This document shows positions 54,100 through 64,000 of a stretch of 64,000 nt of DNA, piece after piece. The notes under the pieces are model-generated. The model was not told the DNA's origin. It was given only the letters and a program-made list of their open reading frames with translations, and ran no database searches. Position 1 is the stretch's first letter. The number at the start of each line of letters is the position of its first letter. The translations under genes were made by a program, and so were the position numbers. Source of the DNA: Brasenia schreberi (taxonomy: Eukaryota > Streptophyta > Magnoliopsida > Nymphaeales > Cabombaceae); contig JAYKKT010000041.1 in NCBI GenBank assembly GCA_036023115.1, forward strand, positions 682,501-746,500. The letters run 5' to 3'.

Positions 54100-54245
54100 A
54101 GGGATGTTCATGGGGTTGGGCAGGGTTGGCGATCACGGTCCCATCCCCGTTTAGTAATTCACTCGTCGTCCTTGCGATGGGGATCAAAAGTCCCCCCATC
54201 CTTGCTCCCGCATCTCCTACATGAAAAATATTGCATTGGGCTCTG
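54100..54245. repeat. TAGGGATG-type hAT fragment
   Basis: GGTAGGGATGTTCATGGGG and GATGGGGATC phrases resemble the ends of the 47728 element. No right terminal repeat. Confidence 0.35.
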
Positions 54246-54362
54246 ATATGCGATAAACTCACCGTATCGTACTAAACATTGCAATTTTTTTAATGATTTA
54301 TTTAAAAAAAAATATTAATAGATCTAGAACTCCGCCCATTTAAGGGATCACCCTTGCATTGC

Positions 54363-54440
54363 CGGTCCCAAGCATGGATAAAGGAGGAGGGTTGTGTTAG
54401 GCTTGCGACAACCAGCGTAAAACTTCGTCGGATTTTTATA
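54363..54440 (-). mobile_element. LINE 3'-end-like repeat
   Basis: The minus strand shares AATCCGACGAAGTTTTACGC and AAGCCTAACACAACCCTCCT with 61948-62038, where the same text runs into an RTE tail. Confidence 0.5.
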
Positions 54441-54649
54441 ACATGGATTACAAAAATTATGAGCATTGCTTTGGGGCATCCCCGCCTGGCGACGTGCTGC
54501 AGAGCCCAAATGCAATAAGAAGTAAGCAAGGGCCACTACATTTTCGCTCGAATGTAGTGAATCAATTGCAGAGAGGGTTCCCACATCATGGACGGGTGTG
54601 GGTAAAGAAGTTAGTCCCGTGACATTGCCGCCCGAATGTAGTGAAAACT
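54441..54649. other. intergenic, probable TE debris
   Basis: GCCCGAATGTAGTGA and TCGCTCGAATGTAGTGA form a short direct repeat (near 54545 and 54630). No gene. Confidence 0.4.
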
Positions 54650-55569
54650 TTTCAAGGTATTTATGAAAACTTTGGTTTTGGGGATATAAATGAGGAAAGT
54701 AGGGAGATTTTAAATTTTGTTATGGCATTTGATCTCTTTATAGTCAATACAATCTTCAAAAAACGAGATGAACATTTAATTACTTATAAGAGTGGCTTTT
54801 CATAAACACAAATTTAATATTTTATTTGTAGAAAAAAAGATAGAGTGTGTTGTAAAGATTGTAAGATAATTCTAGGAGAAAGTTTAACCACTCAACACTG
54901 ACTTTTAGTTATGGATTTACAAATAAAAAAATGGACAAAGAAGAAAAGAGTGCATCGAGCTATTTATACTAAATGGTGGAATTATGTTGGTACACCTTGT
55001 GATATGTGGAACAATATGACTATAAATATTAGGAAAGTGGCGAAAGATCACAAAAAGAAGCTTGATGGTGGAGTGAAGTAGTGTATAATAAAATCAAGGC
55101 AAAGAGGGCATGTTAGAAATTACATTATACTAATAAAACTAGTGAAACTTTAGAGGCTTGTAAGAAAGCAAAGAAGAAAACGAAAAAGGCTGTTAGTGAA
55201 GCAAAAGCTAAGATTTGGGAGGACTTATATAAAAAACTCAACTCAAAAGAGGGTGAAAGAGATATTTTTAGGATAGCTAGGGCTAGAGATAAGAAAAGTA
55301 TATAAAGTTATAAACTGCAATTTATATCAACGTATTCAAAAGAATGAAGTCAAAGACGCTCTTAAACATATGAAGGGTGGTAAATCGGTAAGACCATCCA
55401 ATATTCCTATAGAAGTTTGGAAAATACTAGGAGAAATAGGAATCACTTAGCTGACAAGACTATTTAATGAAATATGGAAAAACCAAAAGATGCCCGAGGA
55501 ATGGAGAGCAAGTACACTTATACCCATATATAAGAACAAGGGAGACATTCAAAATTGTGCGAATTATCT
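54650..55569 (+). mobile_element. RTE-type LINE copy B, 5' segment (endonuclease end and RT start)
   Basis: Decayed endonuclease C-terminal phrases are readable on the plus strand across frames: FGFGDINEESREILNFVMAF, then NTIFKKREDEHLITYKSG, then CCKDCKIILGESLTTQH. Next come TKWWNYVGTPCDMWNNM and the RT start (MKGGKSVRPSNIPIEVWK, 55370-55423). Alignment with copy A stops at GCGAATTATC (55559-55568), where the copia LTR begins. A 27-30 bp gap relative to copy A lies near 55050. Confidence 0.85.
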
Positions 55570-55861
55570 TAAGATTTTAAGCATCACAAAATATATCAAA
55601 TTGTATTGAAAAGAACGAGAAACGATGGGCAGACAATAGGCATATTCGGCTCATGCTCTGGCGGCCGTCTTATTTTCTTCTTCTTGACAATGAGAGACAC
55701 CTTACACGATTAAGGGTTTCCCCTTGAAATACCTGATTACATTCTGCCTAATTACTAAAGTGCTATTAATAAGGCCTTATTTAAAAGTACCTTTAAAAAC
55801 AATATAACTCTAAAGTCTTTAATTACACAAGATTTTAACTATAACTAGGCAGTCTTTAACA
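55570..55861 (-). repeat. copia 3' LTR (complete, 292 bp)
   Basis: Starts TGTTAAAGACTGCC directly after the purine tract and ends CTTAAAATCTTAA, with the expected terminal CA mutated. Positions 55570-55715 match 60840-60986. Confidence 0.85.
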
Positions 55862-55870
55862 CTCCCCCTT
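55862..55870 (-). other. polypurine tract of the copia element
   Basis: AAGGGGGAG on the minus strand, immediately before the TG of the 3' LTR. It overlaps the end of the RNase H frame. Confidence 0.8.
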
Positions 55871-57330
55871 AAGTTGGGTGAAAGGTGGAAGTTACACCCA
55901 ATTTGCTACACAATCTCTGAAGTAGATTTCTACTAACTGCTTTGGTCAACATATCTGCACACTGATGCCCTGACTGCACATGTTCCAACTGAAATTCTTT
56001 TGCAAGTACACTGTTCCGTATAAAGTGACAATCTGTCTCAATATGTTTCGTTCTCTCATGATATACTGAATTTGAAGCAATTTTTATTGTTGCTTTACTG
56101 TCACAGAATATAGGTATAGTTTTTTTTGCAAATAAGTTCAGTTCCATTAATAAAGATTGCAACCACTTTCCTTCACACATACCAGATGCTATTGCCCTAT
56201 TTTCTGGTTTAGTTGTTGATCTCGCTACAACAGATTGTTTCTTGCTCTTCCATGATACTATGTTACCTCCAATTAATGTTATATATCATTTGGTTGACTT
56301 TCTATCCTCTATAGAGCCTGCCCAGTCTGCATCAGTATAATGTCAATGTCATTGTGACCATTGGCTTGTGTAGTCTTCAAATATCGCAATATATGAAATA
56401 CTGCATCCATATGATATTTTGATGGTGATTGCATTAATCGACTCACTATGTTTACCGCATATGCAATGTTTGGACATGTGATAGTGAGATATATCAATTT
56501 GCCAATCAATTGCTGGTATCTGGTTACATCAACCTTTTCATCTCCATCTTCCATATGTAACTTATGATTTGTGTCCATTGGAGTAGATGTAGGTCTGTAA
56601 TTTTCCATCTTGATATCTTGCAATAGATCCAAAGTATATTTTCTTTGATTTAGCAAGATATTCTTTCTTAAGTAGGCCACCTCAATGCTTAGAAAATAAT
56701 GCAACCTTCTAAGATCCTTAATATCAAATAACTGATGGAGCTCTTTCTTTAATTGTTGAATTTCCTCAAAGTCATCCCCTGTTACAATAATATCATCTAT
56801 ATATACCAATAGCAGTGTTAATTTCTCTCCCCTTTTAAAGAATAAAGTATGATCACTTACACTCTTTTTATATCCCAAATTTATAACATTGTTGCTGAAC
56901 TTCTCAAACCAAGCTCGTGGTGATTGTTTTAATCCATAGATAGCCTTTCTTAATCTGTATACATTCTTTTTGGGATTCGGGATTTGGATGTCCAGGTAGT
57001 AAATCCATGTAGACTTCTTCTTTGAGTTTCCCCTGTAGAAATGCATTTTTTACATCAAGTTGTCACATTGTCCAGTTTCTTTGAGCTGCGATACTAATAA
57101 TAACTCTTATAGATGTGAGCTTTGCTATTGGTGCAAATGTTTCTTCATAGTCTATCCCATATGCTTGACAATATCCACGAGCTACTAGTCTTGCTTTATA
57201 TCTTTCCAATGAACCATTTGCTATGTATTTTATTGTATACACACTACTTACACGACACTACTTTTCTGTCTTTTGGTAAATTACAAAGTTCTCAAGTTTG
57301 ATTCTTTTCAAGTGCTTGAAGTTCAGATTT
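55869..57330 (-). pseudogene. copia reverse transcriptase-RNase H (broken)
   Basis: RT core at 56309-57046 contains AIYGLKQSPRAWFEKF and the catalytic LLVYIDDIIVTG. It is followed in the same frame by the STPMDTNHKL and YQQLIGKLIYLTITCPNIAY connection blocks. The N-terminal part (about 57050-57330) is readable only in other frames. RNase H (55869-56180) shows IFCDSKATIKIASNSVYHER, TKHIETDCHFIR and ADMLTKAVSR. A gap and stops near 56200-56300 separate it from RT. Not functional. Confidence 0.85.
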
Positions 57331-57844
57331 CATAGCTTCAATGCAATGCTGATTCTTTGATGCTTCAAGATAGTTCTTTGGAATTGAATGTGTCTCAACT
57401 TTTATTACAAAATCGTAGTATCTTTCTGATAAGCTGTCATAGGAGATCAACTTGGAAATCGGGTACTTACAACATGATTTCTTCCCTTTTTTGAGTGCTA
57501 TGAGGATTTCTTAATTTTCCCAAACTTGTATCACTTGTTTCTTGAATTTTATTTGAATCATATACTGTTTTTTCCCCTTGATTCGTAATATCTATCTGTT
57601 TGTCTCTGAAAATATCTTTCCCCCTTTTTATATACTTGCAATTTGTCTTTTTCAGTGGATTGATGTGTTCTTGTATCTATATTTATTTCCTCCTAAGTCT
57701 TGATTGATACTAGTCCTTGGTAATACTGTTTTTTCAACAATAGAGCTAGACACATCATTTGAACTTCTGTAGTAGGGAGTAGTTTCAAAGAAGGTTACAT
57801 CCATAGAAACATACTTTCTATGAGATAGGATCATAACAAATATA
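57331..57844 (-). other. copia integrase-RT spacer, heavily degraded
   Basis: Short open stretches only. It includes the integrase C-terminal extension expected here, but no intact motif. Confidence 0.5.
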
Positions 57845-59012
57845 TCATTTTTTTTTGCAAGAGTACCCAATAAATATATATTTTTTCGCACTTGGATCAA
57901 ATTTGTCCCTGAATTGTTGATGAACATGCACATAACAGATACAACCAAATATTCTGGGAATAAGATGAAATGGATTGTCTTTAGGTTTAATAACCTTGAA
58001 CGGAGACTTTCTTGTAAGAACCACCGTAGGAATTCGATTCATGATATATACTGATGTAAGAATTGCTTCTGAGCAAAAAATTTTTGGAACATTGTGTTCA
58101 AGGAGTAACGTTCGAGCAATTACAAAATTCATTCTACTGTGCTTCTGAGCAGAATGTGCCGATTTTTCCGTTCTACCACTCCATTCTACTGTGTTGTGTA
58201 AACGCACGATGTTTGATGAATAATTCCATGAGACTGAAGATATGATTCCCAATGAACATTACAAAATTCACCACCATTATCCGATCTGAATGTTTTAATG
58301 GTATAACCAAACCGGGTTTTAATAAGGTTACGAAAGATAGGAAAAATTGTAGAGATTTGTGATTTAGACTTCATGAGATAAACAAAGGTAAGTCTGGAAA
58401 AATCATCAAAAAAGTAACAAAATACTGAAAGTTTCCCAATGAAGGTATCACATATGGTCCCCAAACATCAGAATGTATCAACTCAAAAGGAATAACATAT
58501 CTAGAATCACTACTAGGAAAAGTAGCTCTATGGTGTTTTGCCCGCTGACACACATCACATTGAATGACCACATTATTAGGAATTGAAAAAGAGACAAGCT
58601 CTCTTATTTTAAACAGAGGCAAATGTCCTAATCTACTATGCCAAACTTTTATTTCTTCATCTGCTGTAGTAGTTGCCAATGCTCTCTTTTGTTTTAAAAA
58701 CTGATCTCCAGATAGTATATAGAGTCCATTGCATAGTTCACTACGTCCAAAGGTTCTTCCCGTTCTCAAATCCTGAAAAATACAACCATGTGGAGAGAAT
58801 GTAACTGTGCAATTCATATCTCTAACCAAGGAGCTTACTGAAAGTAGATTTACTGGAAATTTCGGAATATATATCACTGAATTATGTCTGAGATTATCTC
58901 TCTGAATTTCTTCTTTTCCTTCCATGGGAATCAAAGAACCATTTGCTACCTTCAAATACTGTGGAGTTTGAATCATTTCATACTGCATAAGGTTAGATTT
59001 ATTTCCTACCAT
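57845..59012 (-). pseudogene. copia GAG-pre-integrase and integrase core (broken)
   Basis: The pre-integrase domain shows KVWHSRLGHLPLFKIREL and CDVCQRAKHHRATFP, the His/Cys zinc-binding region. The core follows with ELIHSDVWGP, KTFRSDNGGEF and, after a frameshift near 58250, the conserved run up to LEHNVPKIFCSEAILTSVYI. Catalytic Asp residues are visible in both the HSDVWGP and RSDNGGEF motifs. At least two frame breaks are present. Confidence 0.85.
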
Positions 59013-59339
59013 GTGGTCAGTAGCCCTTGAATCTTTTATCCAATCAGAAAAAGTTGCATAATCTTGAAAAGAGTAGTTACCACTAATACTGTACGAAACA
59101 GGAGGAGGATTTAAGTCTGTTTTTTATGTAGAGGTGGAAGGTTGATCTCATAGGCGTATCTCGATTTTAGCTATCTGTTTCTTTAATTCTGTCATTTCAT
59201 CTGTAGGACTCATTTTTGTCTTTTTTTCAGATACAGATGCTACATGGCTGCCATAATCTTTATACTCTATGGATTTCCTTCCGTAATCTCTATATTATGG
59301 AGGCTTTCCAATAATTTCCCAACAATGTTCTTTTGTATG

Positions 59340-60195
59340 TCATCTTTTCCCACAATGTGTGCACTGTAGTTTGCTCTTATCCTCATAATATTGATTTCTG
59401 CCTCTTCCTCTTCCTCTTCCTCTCAATGAGTTTCTTTCCCTTTGATAATTAATCTGTACTCTACCAATAAATGCAGATTTATCACCTTGTATATTTTCAC
59501 ATTTTTCTAAATTCTTTCGATCTTCTTTCCTTAAAAGAAGTGAATATACTGTTCCAAGCGATGGTAACTCTTCCTTGCTTATGATATTTAGTTTAATAGA
59601 TTCATACTCTAATGAGACTCCAGAGTAAATCAAACACTTTTCGAATTTCTCCTTCAATAGTTCTTTCTTTTTCATAATGTCCACATTTATTTTCCACTAG
59701 ATGTCTCTGCTCATTCCAAAGCTCTCGTGGTTCTCCATAGTAATCACTTACTGATCTGGTTCCTTGGCAACACTTTCTTATTCTTTCAATGATCTCATAT
59801 TCTTTGGCAATATTCCTCTGTTTGGAGTAAGCTTCTTCCACTGCAGCCCAAATTTCAGCAGTTGTTTCCATATACATAAATGTTTTACTGATTGAGGGGT
59901 TCATGGATTGGATGAGTCATGAGCTTACTAGAGCATCATCTTTAGATCATCTTTCAAAGTCTGTACCCCTTCCCTCTAGGGGTGGTGGATTCTGGCGGAT
60001 AATGGATGCTTTTCCTTTGGATCGTAGTATAAGTTCAATAGACCGAACCGATTTTCTATAATTTCTTCCATCTAGTCTGATATTTGTAATCTGAAAAGGT
60101 TCTAACTTTTGATTATTTCTACAATCAGTAGATAGTGATTCCTCTTTAAATCTTCCTTCCATGTTAATCCACTGTCTTTTGATTCCTTCTGTCAC
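59340..60195 (-). pseudogene. copia Gag (broken)
   Basis: Starts near 60195. Contains FQITNIRLDGRNYRKSVRSI (the usual L-x-G-x-NY motif), then EIWAAVEEAYSKQRNIAKEY, and ends with a basic RGRGRGRGRN stretch and CTHCGKR, the beginning of a CCHC zinc knuckle. Stops near 59940 and 59680 split it. The following 59013-59339 carries no intact protease motif. Confidence 0.8.
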
Positions 60196-60827
60196 TGATC
60201 ACTGAACAAGTATCCCAATAATATTCTCTCATTTGTATTGATTTATTTCCCTTTTGATAAACTATATATTTTGCTGAATGTGAATGTTTCTGATTTGCAG
60301 GTGACTGTTGAAGACGTCTCACACATACAAAGTGCCGATCTCTATCAACATTCTTTATATCCTTTTTGTCTGCCAAAAGAAATACTAATGTCTTGTGTCT
60401 GCTAATTACTCGATATTGACTTGCAACTGAGATATACGACTGTCAACAATATCTGAAACTGACAACTTGATATCGGTTAACCCTTTTGCTTGCTAAATGT
60501 CTAATATCGACTTGTAGAAAATTCAATATGTATGTCAACAATATCTGAACGTGATATCATTGAAAAAAAATATTGGTGTAGAGGAATTCAGTTACTTACG
60601 TGAATCTCTTTGAATCTCTTTCAATATTGATTTATAGAAATTCAGGTATTTACGTGGATCTCTTTGAATCTCAATCTCCTTGACGTCCAGGAACAACTTG
60701 AATATGGTTTTATGTACTTACTTGAATTCCCTTGAATCTCCTTGACTTGCAGGGACTTGAATCTGATTTTTCTGACGTGCAGGGATTGATTTGATTCTTG
60801 AAACGTGATGGTATATGGATCAGTGAC
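60196..60827 (-). other. copia 5' untranslated leader
   Basis: Noncoding stretch between PBS and gag. GAATCTC(T/C)TTGA repeats several times (60600-60760), so the leader contains a small tandem repeat. Confidence 0.55.
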
Positions 60828-60839
60828 ACTCTGATACCA
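60828..60839 (-). other. copia primer-binding site (tRNA-Met type)
   Basis: TGGTATCAGAGT on the minus strand directly follows the CA end of the 5' LTR. This matches the 3' end of plant initiator tRNA-Met, the usual primer for plant copia elements. Confidence 0.88.
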
Positions 60840-60986
60840 TGAAGATTTTAAGCATCACAAAATATATCAAATTGTATTGAAAAGAACGAGAAATGATGGG
60901 CAGACAATAGGCAGATTCGGCTCCTGCTCTGGCAATCGTCTTATGTTTTTCTTCTTGATAATGAGAGACACCTTACACGATTAAGG
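60840..60986 (-). repeat. copia 5' LTR, truncated (R-U5 part only)
   Basis: Matches the last ~146 bp of the 3' LTR. Upstream U3 (about 146 bp) is missing and LINE sequence follows directly, with AAGG at the join (60983-60986) shared by both partners. Confidence 0.85.
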
Positions 60987-61871
60987 AATGACAGACTTCT
61001 TTGAAGTTAATATTGGGTTACATCAAGGATCAACTTTAAGTCCATACTTATTTATAATGGTGTTATTTGCAGATAACATTGTCTTAGTGGAGGAATCTAA
61101 GGAAAAAGTTAATAGAAAATTGGAACTATGGAGAGAAACATTAGAAACCAAAGGCCTCTGACTTAGTAGAACAAAAACAGAATATATGGAATGTAAGTTT
61201 GATCATTTGGTTACTTCATAGGACATGAAAATTAAAATTGGCACACAATGCATTCCCCAAAAGGAAAGTTTTAAATACCTAGGGTCAATTTTTTAGAGTG
61301 ATGGAAGAATTGATGGAGATGTTACACATAGATTTAATGCTGGTTGGTTAAAATGGAGAGGAGTGTCAGGTATTCCTTGTGATAAGAAGATACCATTAAA
61401 GTTAAAAGCTAAATATTATAGAGCAACAATTAGGCCTGCCATGTTTTATGGTTCTGAGTGTTGGGTAGTTAATCATCAACATGTACAAAAGATGTTTGTG
61501 ACAGAAATGAAGATGTTGAGATGGATGAGTGGTCATATAAGAAAAGACCGTATACATAATGAGGTTATTAGAAACAAATTAGGAGTGACACCAATAGAGG
61601 ATAAAATGAGAGAACATCGTTTAAGATGGTTTGGACATATAGAATGAAGATCAAAAGAAGAACCTATAAGAAGGTTAGAAAAACTAAATTTGGAAAGTAT
61701 TAAAAGAGGTAGAGGACGACTACAAAAGTGTTGGAAAGAAACAATAAAGAATGATCTAGCTTATTGGGAGTTAACTGCTAACATGACACATAATAGGGAT
61801 CTGTGGAAACAAAGAATCCATGTAGCCGACCCCGTCTAGTATGGGAAAAGGCTTAGTTGTTGTTGTTGTAT
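60983..61871 (+). mobile_element. RTE-type LINE copy B, 3' segment
   Basis: Resumes at ACAGACTTCTTTGAAGTT, continues through ADNIVLVEESKEKVNRKLEL (one residue changed in the catalytic region, ADN for ADD), then the RTE C-terminal block KDRIHNEVIRNKLGV, EHRLRWFGHIE and RRLEKLNLESIKRGRGR. It ends GTATGGGAAAAGGCTTAG plus TTG repeats. A gap of about 46 bp relative to copy A near 61056 removes part of the RT. Confidence 0.88.
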
Positions 61872-61947
61872 GTATATGTATATATATATATGTATATGTA
61901 TATGTATATTTATGTATGTATATGTATATGTATATATGTATGTATAT
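61872..61947. repeat. (TATG)n/(TA)n microsatellite after the LINE tail
   Basis: Mixed GTATAT and TATG units running on from the TTG tail. Confidence 0.85.
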
Positions 61948-62038
61948 AAAAATCCGACGAAGTTTTACGCTGGCTGTCAGAAGCCTAACACAACCCTCCT
62001 CCTTTATCCAGGTATGGGAAAAGGCTTAGTTGTTGTTT
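61948..62038 (+). mobile_element. second RTE subfamily 3' end
   Basis: AATCCGACGAAGTTTTACGC, AAGCCTAACACAACCCTCCT, then GGTATGGGAAAAGGCTTAG and TTGTTG. It has the same terminal 20 bp as copies A-C but a different preceding sequence, shared with 54363-54440. A TATATG microsatellite follows to about 62106. Confidence 0.65.
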
Positions 62039-62106
62039 TTTATGTATATATATATATGTGTGTGTATGTATATATATATATATGTATGTATATATATATA
62101 TATGTA

Positions 62107-62329
62107 TGCATAGTCGATAGAAGTACAAAGACCATGATATTATTGAAAGTTAGATTGTACATGTTATCTATTTTTTGATAACCAGAAAGCCATATTGATG
62201 AGGACATCGACTCTAATTCATTGACTTTGAACCCGAGCACCAACCCAGTTTCAAATGACTTTAGCCTGGATGCAACTGTTGGCTCGTATTCCAATAATAT
62301 ATTATAAGACTGTACAATTTGACGATATT
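62107..62329. other. intergenic, nothing recognised
   Basis: No domain or repeat identified. Confidence 0.45.
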
Positions 62330-63056
62330 GCTAGAGAGATGTAGTACAAAATTTCACTGTGCAATCGAAGAGGAAAAGGAGTCGGTTGAAGAGGTAAGAA
62401 GGCAAGATAAGGGAAAAGGTATAGGTTATGTGGTAATAATAGTGGAGTTCGTTCTCGTTCTACTTAAATAGCTCATACTTGCCTGATGACTACGAGTAGT
62501 AGAGGAGGTAGAGGTAGTGGGAAGCATTTTTTGCTCACGTACGACTCAAGTGTTCAACCAGGCATAAGATAAGTTATGGATTCGAAGGAGGTAATTCAAA
62601 AAGTAGATATGAAGTGTGCTTTATTTTTTTATAAAAATTGTCTTTCTTTTAATATAGTAAATTAATTTTTCTTTTAAAGTATGGAAGATGCTATTGTTAG
62701 TATGAGATAAGGTTATAGTCCCTAAATATCATGCTTCGAGGGGTAAATTATTGTAAAATTGGATTGATATTACGCATGAATTTAGTTCTTAATTTAGGAA
62801 GTCATGTAAGCTTTCGGGTTGTTGATAAACTTTTTGGTTTCCTGTCTAAAGGAGACATTGTTTTTGAAATCATATGACTTGTCCCATATTAACAAAACTA
62901 TAGATAATTTACTTCATATTTTTGAAAAAGTTATTCAGAAAGTGGGTGTTGCAAATATTGTGCAATTTATTAATGACAATGGTGCAAATTTTGTGCAGTG
63001 AATGAAATTAAAAGGACAATGGATGCATGTAGAAATGTTATAAAGTTTATTTATAA
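62330..63056 (+). pseudogene. hAT transposase relic with DUF659-like region
   Basis: The clearest part is LLINFLVSCLKETLFLKSYD, SHINKTIDNLLHIFEK and VIQKVGVANIVQFINDNGAN (62815-62995). This matches the DUF659 signature of plant hAT transposases, where VxxVGxxNVVQVVTDNAxNY is usual; the Asp of that motif is kept. Upstream text (62330-62620) is decayed, with several stops. The relic is cut off at 63056 by the hAT copy below. Confidence 0.7.
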
Positions 63057-63542
63057 CAGTGTTGTCTGACGTGAATCGCATCGTGTATCGCTGGTCTCCA
63101 CGATACCGACATATTGTATCGTATCGTATCGTATCGTACTTTAATATTAAGAAAATAGAAAATATTTAAAAAATCAGGAAAAAATAGTAAAAATTTGAAA
63201 AATATGGTAATTGCTTTGAATTCATATAATGCAAAGTTTAGTACATATTGAGCACTCAACATTAAACAATTGTATTCAAATTTACATATTTTCAAAGGAA
63301 AAATGAAATACATTTACATTTTATATATTGTAAATTTGTATGAGGATCATTAACTAAATAATCTTCATCTTCTCCGTGATGAAGATTCAAAGTTTCTCTT
63401 TACTTTCTGCTTCAAAATCAAAATCTTGATCTCCTTCATGATATTGTTGCACTCCTTTCAAATTAATCCATGTAATGTCTTCTTCTGTTAAGAACTTAGG
63501 AGTTCATTTTCTTCGTTATCTTCGATAATCCACTCATCTAAT
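63057..63542 (-). mobile_element. hAT non-autonomous element, second copy, interrupted by a LINE
   Basis: Begins CAGTGTTGTCTGACG, the right terminal repeat of the 53155 element, and continues as its reverse complement with the same TATCGTATC subterminal array and about 85 percent similarity by eye. It stops at the RTE tail at 63543; the other half should lie beyond the LINE, outside the window. Confidence 0.8.
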
Positions 63543-64000
63543 ACAACAACAACAACAACTAAGCCTTTTCCCATACTAGACGGGGTCGGCTACATGGATT
63601 CTTTGTTTCCACAGATCCCTATCGTGTGCCATGTTAGCAGTTAACTCCCAATAAACTAGATCATTCTTTATTGTTTCTTTCCAACACTTTTGTGGTCGTC
63701 CTCTACCTCTTTTAATACTTTCCAAATTTAGTTTTTCTAACCTTCTTACAGGTTTTTCTTTTGATCTTCTTTCTATATGTCCAAACCATCTTAAACGATG
63801 TTCTCTCATTTTATCCTCTATTTGTGCCACTCCTAATTTGTTTCTAATAACCTCATTATGTATACGGTCTTTTCTTGTATGACCACTCATCCATCTCAAC
63901 ATCTTCATTTCTGTCACATACATCTTTTGTACATGTTGATGATTAACTGCCCAACACTCAGAACCATAAAACATGGCAGGCCTAATTGCTGCTCTATAAT
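63543..64000 (-). mobile_element. RTE-type LINE copy C, 3' part, running off the window
   Basis: A TTG-repeat tail at 63543-63560 (minus strand), then a continuous 132-residue frame (63576-63974) with MLRWMSGHTRKDRIHNEVIR, EHRLRWFGHIERRSKEKPVR and KRGRGRPQKCWKETIKNDLV. This is the best preserved RTE C-terminus here; no stop occurs up to the window edge region. It was probably inserted within the hAT copy. Confidence 0.9.

Larger units (their letters stand above)
55570..60986 (-). mobile_element. Ty1/copia LTR retrotransposon, degenerate, inserted in LINE copy B
   Basis: Minus-strand order: partial 5' LTR, PBS, gag, integrase, reverse transcriptase, RNase H, PPT, 3' LTR, which is the copia order. 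Every coding region is broken by stops or frameshifts. The 5' LTR lacks its U3 half, and about 335 bp of LINE that should follow are absent, so a deletion removed the right border. The two LTR segments differ at roughly ten positions over about 146 bp (counted by eye), pointing to an old insertion. Confidence 0.9.

Noticed and set aside
55869..60376. Copia frames as host genes
   Set aside because: PBS, PPT, LTRs and the gag-integrase-RT-RNase H order show a retrotransposon; all frames are broken.

Overview
This window is nuclear DNA from a flowering plant. The evidence is GT-AG introns in plant gene families (ZF-HD homeodomain, Ycf20-like plastid protein, MAP65, calmodulin), RTE-type LINEs with a TTG-repeat tail, a Ty1/copia retroelement with a plant-type tRNA-Met primer site, tRNA-derived SINEs and very long (CT)n and (AT)n microsatellites. 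The species cannot be named from sequence alone.

Five protein-coding genes are supported. (1) 3948-4463 minus: a single-exon ZF-HD transcription factor of 171 aa. (2) 16180-19933 minus: a four-exon Ycf20-like protein of 254 aa, rebuilt here from phase-compatible splice sites. (3) 31632-36192 plus: an 11-exon MAP65 microtubule-bundling protein of 583 aa, with a probable 5'UTR intron and two probable 3'UTR introns. (4) 44318-46334 plus: a three-exon small plant protein of unknown function (140 aa as modelled) with a possible alternative membrane-anchored last exon. (5) 48968-52438 plus: a four-exon calmodulin of 149 aa. They do not form a pathway or cluster; they are ordinary dispersed genes separated by repeats.

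The space between genes is mostly mobile-element debris. 4.7-15 kb is AT-rich and holds SINEs, MITEs, a C-rich block and a minisatellite with a unit of about 100 bp. 20.7-30.5 kb holds a 142-bp minisatellite, SINEs with intact target duplications, and MITEs embedded in microsatellites. 37-43 kb holds SINEs, MITEs, an RTE LINE and Gypsy chromovirus remains. 46.6-48.5 kb is a run of MITEs. 53-64 kb is a nest: a 909-bp non-autonomous hAT element, an RTE LINE split by a copia element whose right edge was lost in a deletion, an old hAT transposase relic, a second hAT copy and a third RTE LINE.

No wholly new biological system was found. The most unusual observations are the deletion-bounded nested insertion at 55.5-61 kb, the SSR-embedded palindromic MITE families, the candidate alternative terminal exon at 45325-45468, and an almost in-frame leftover of a chromodomain retroelement at 42581-42940.
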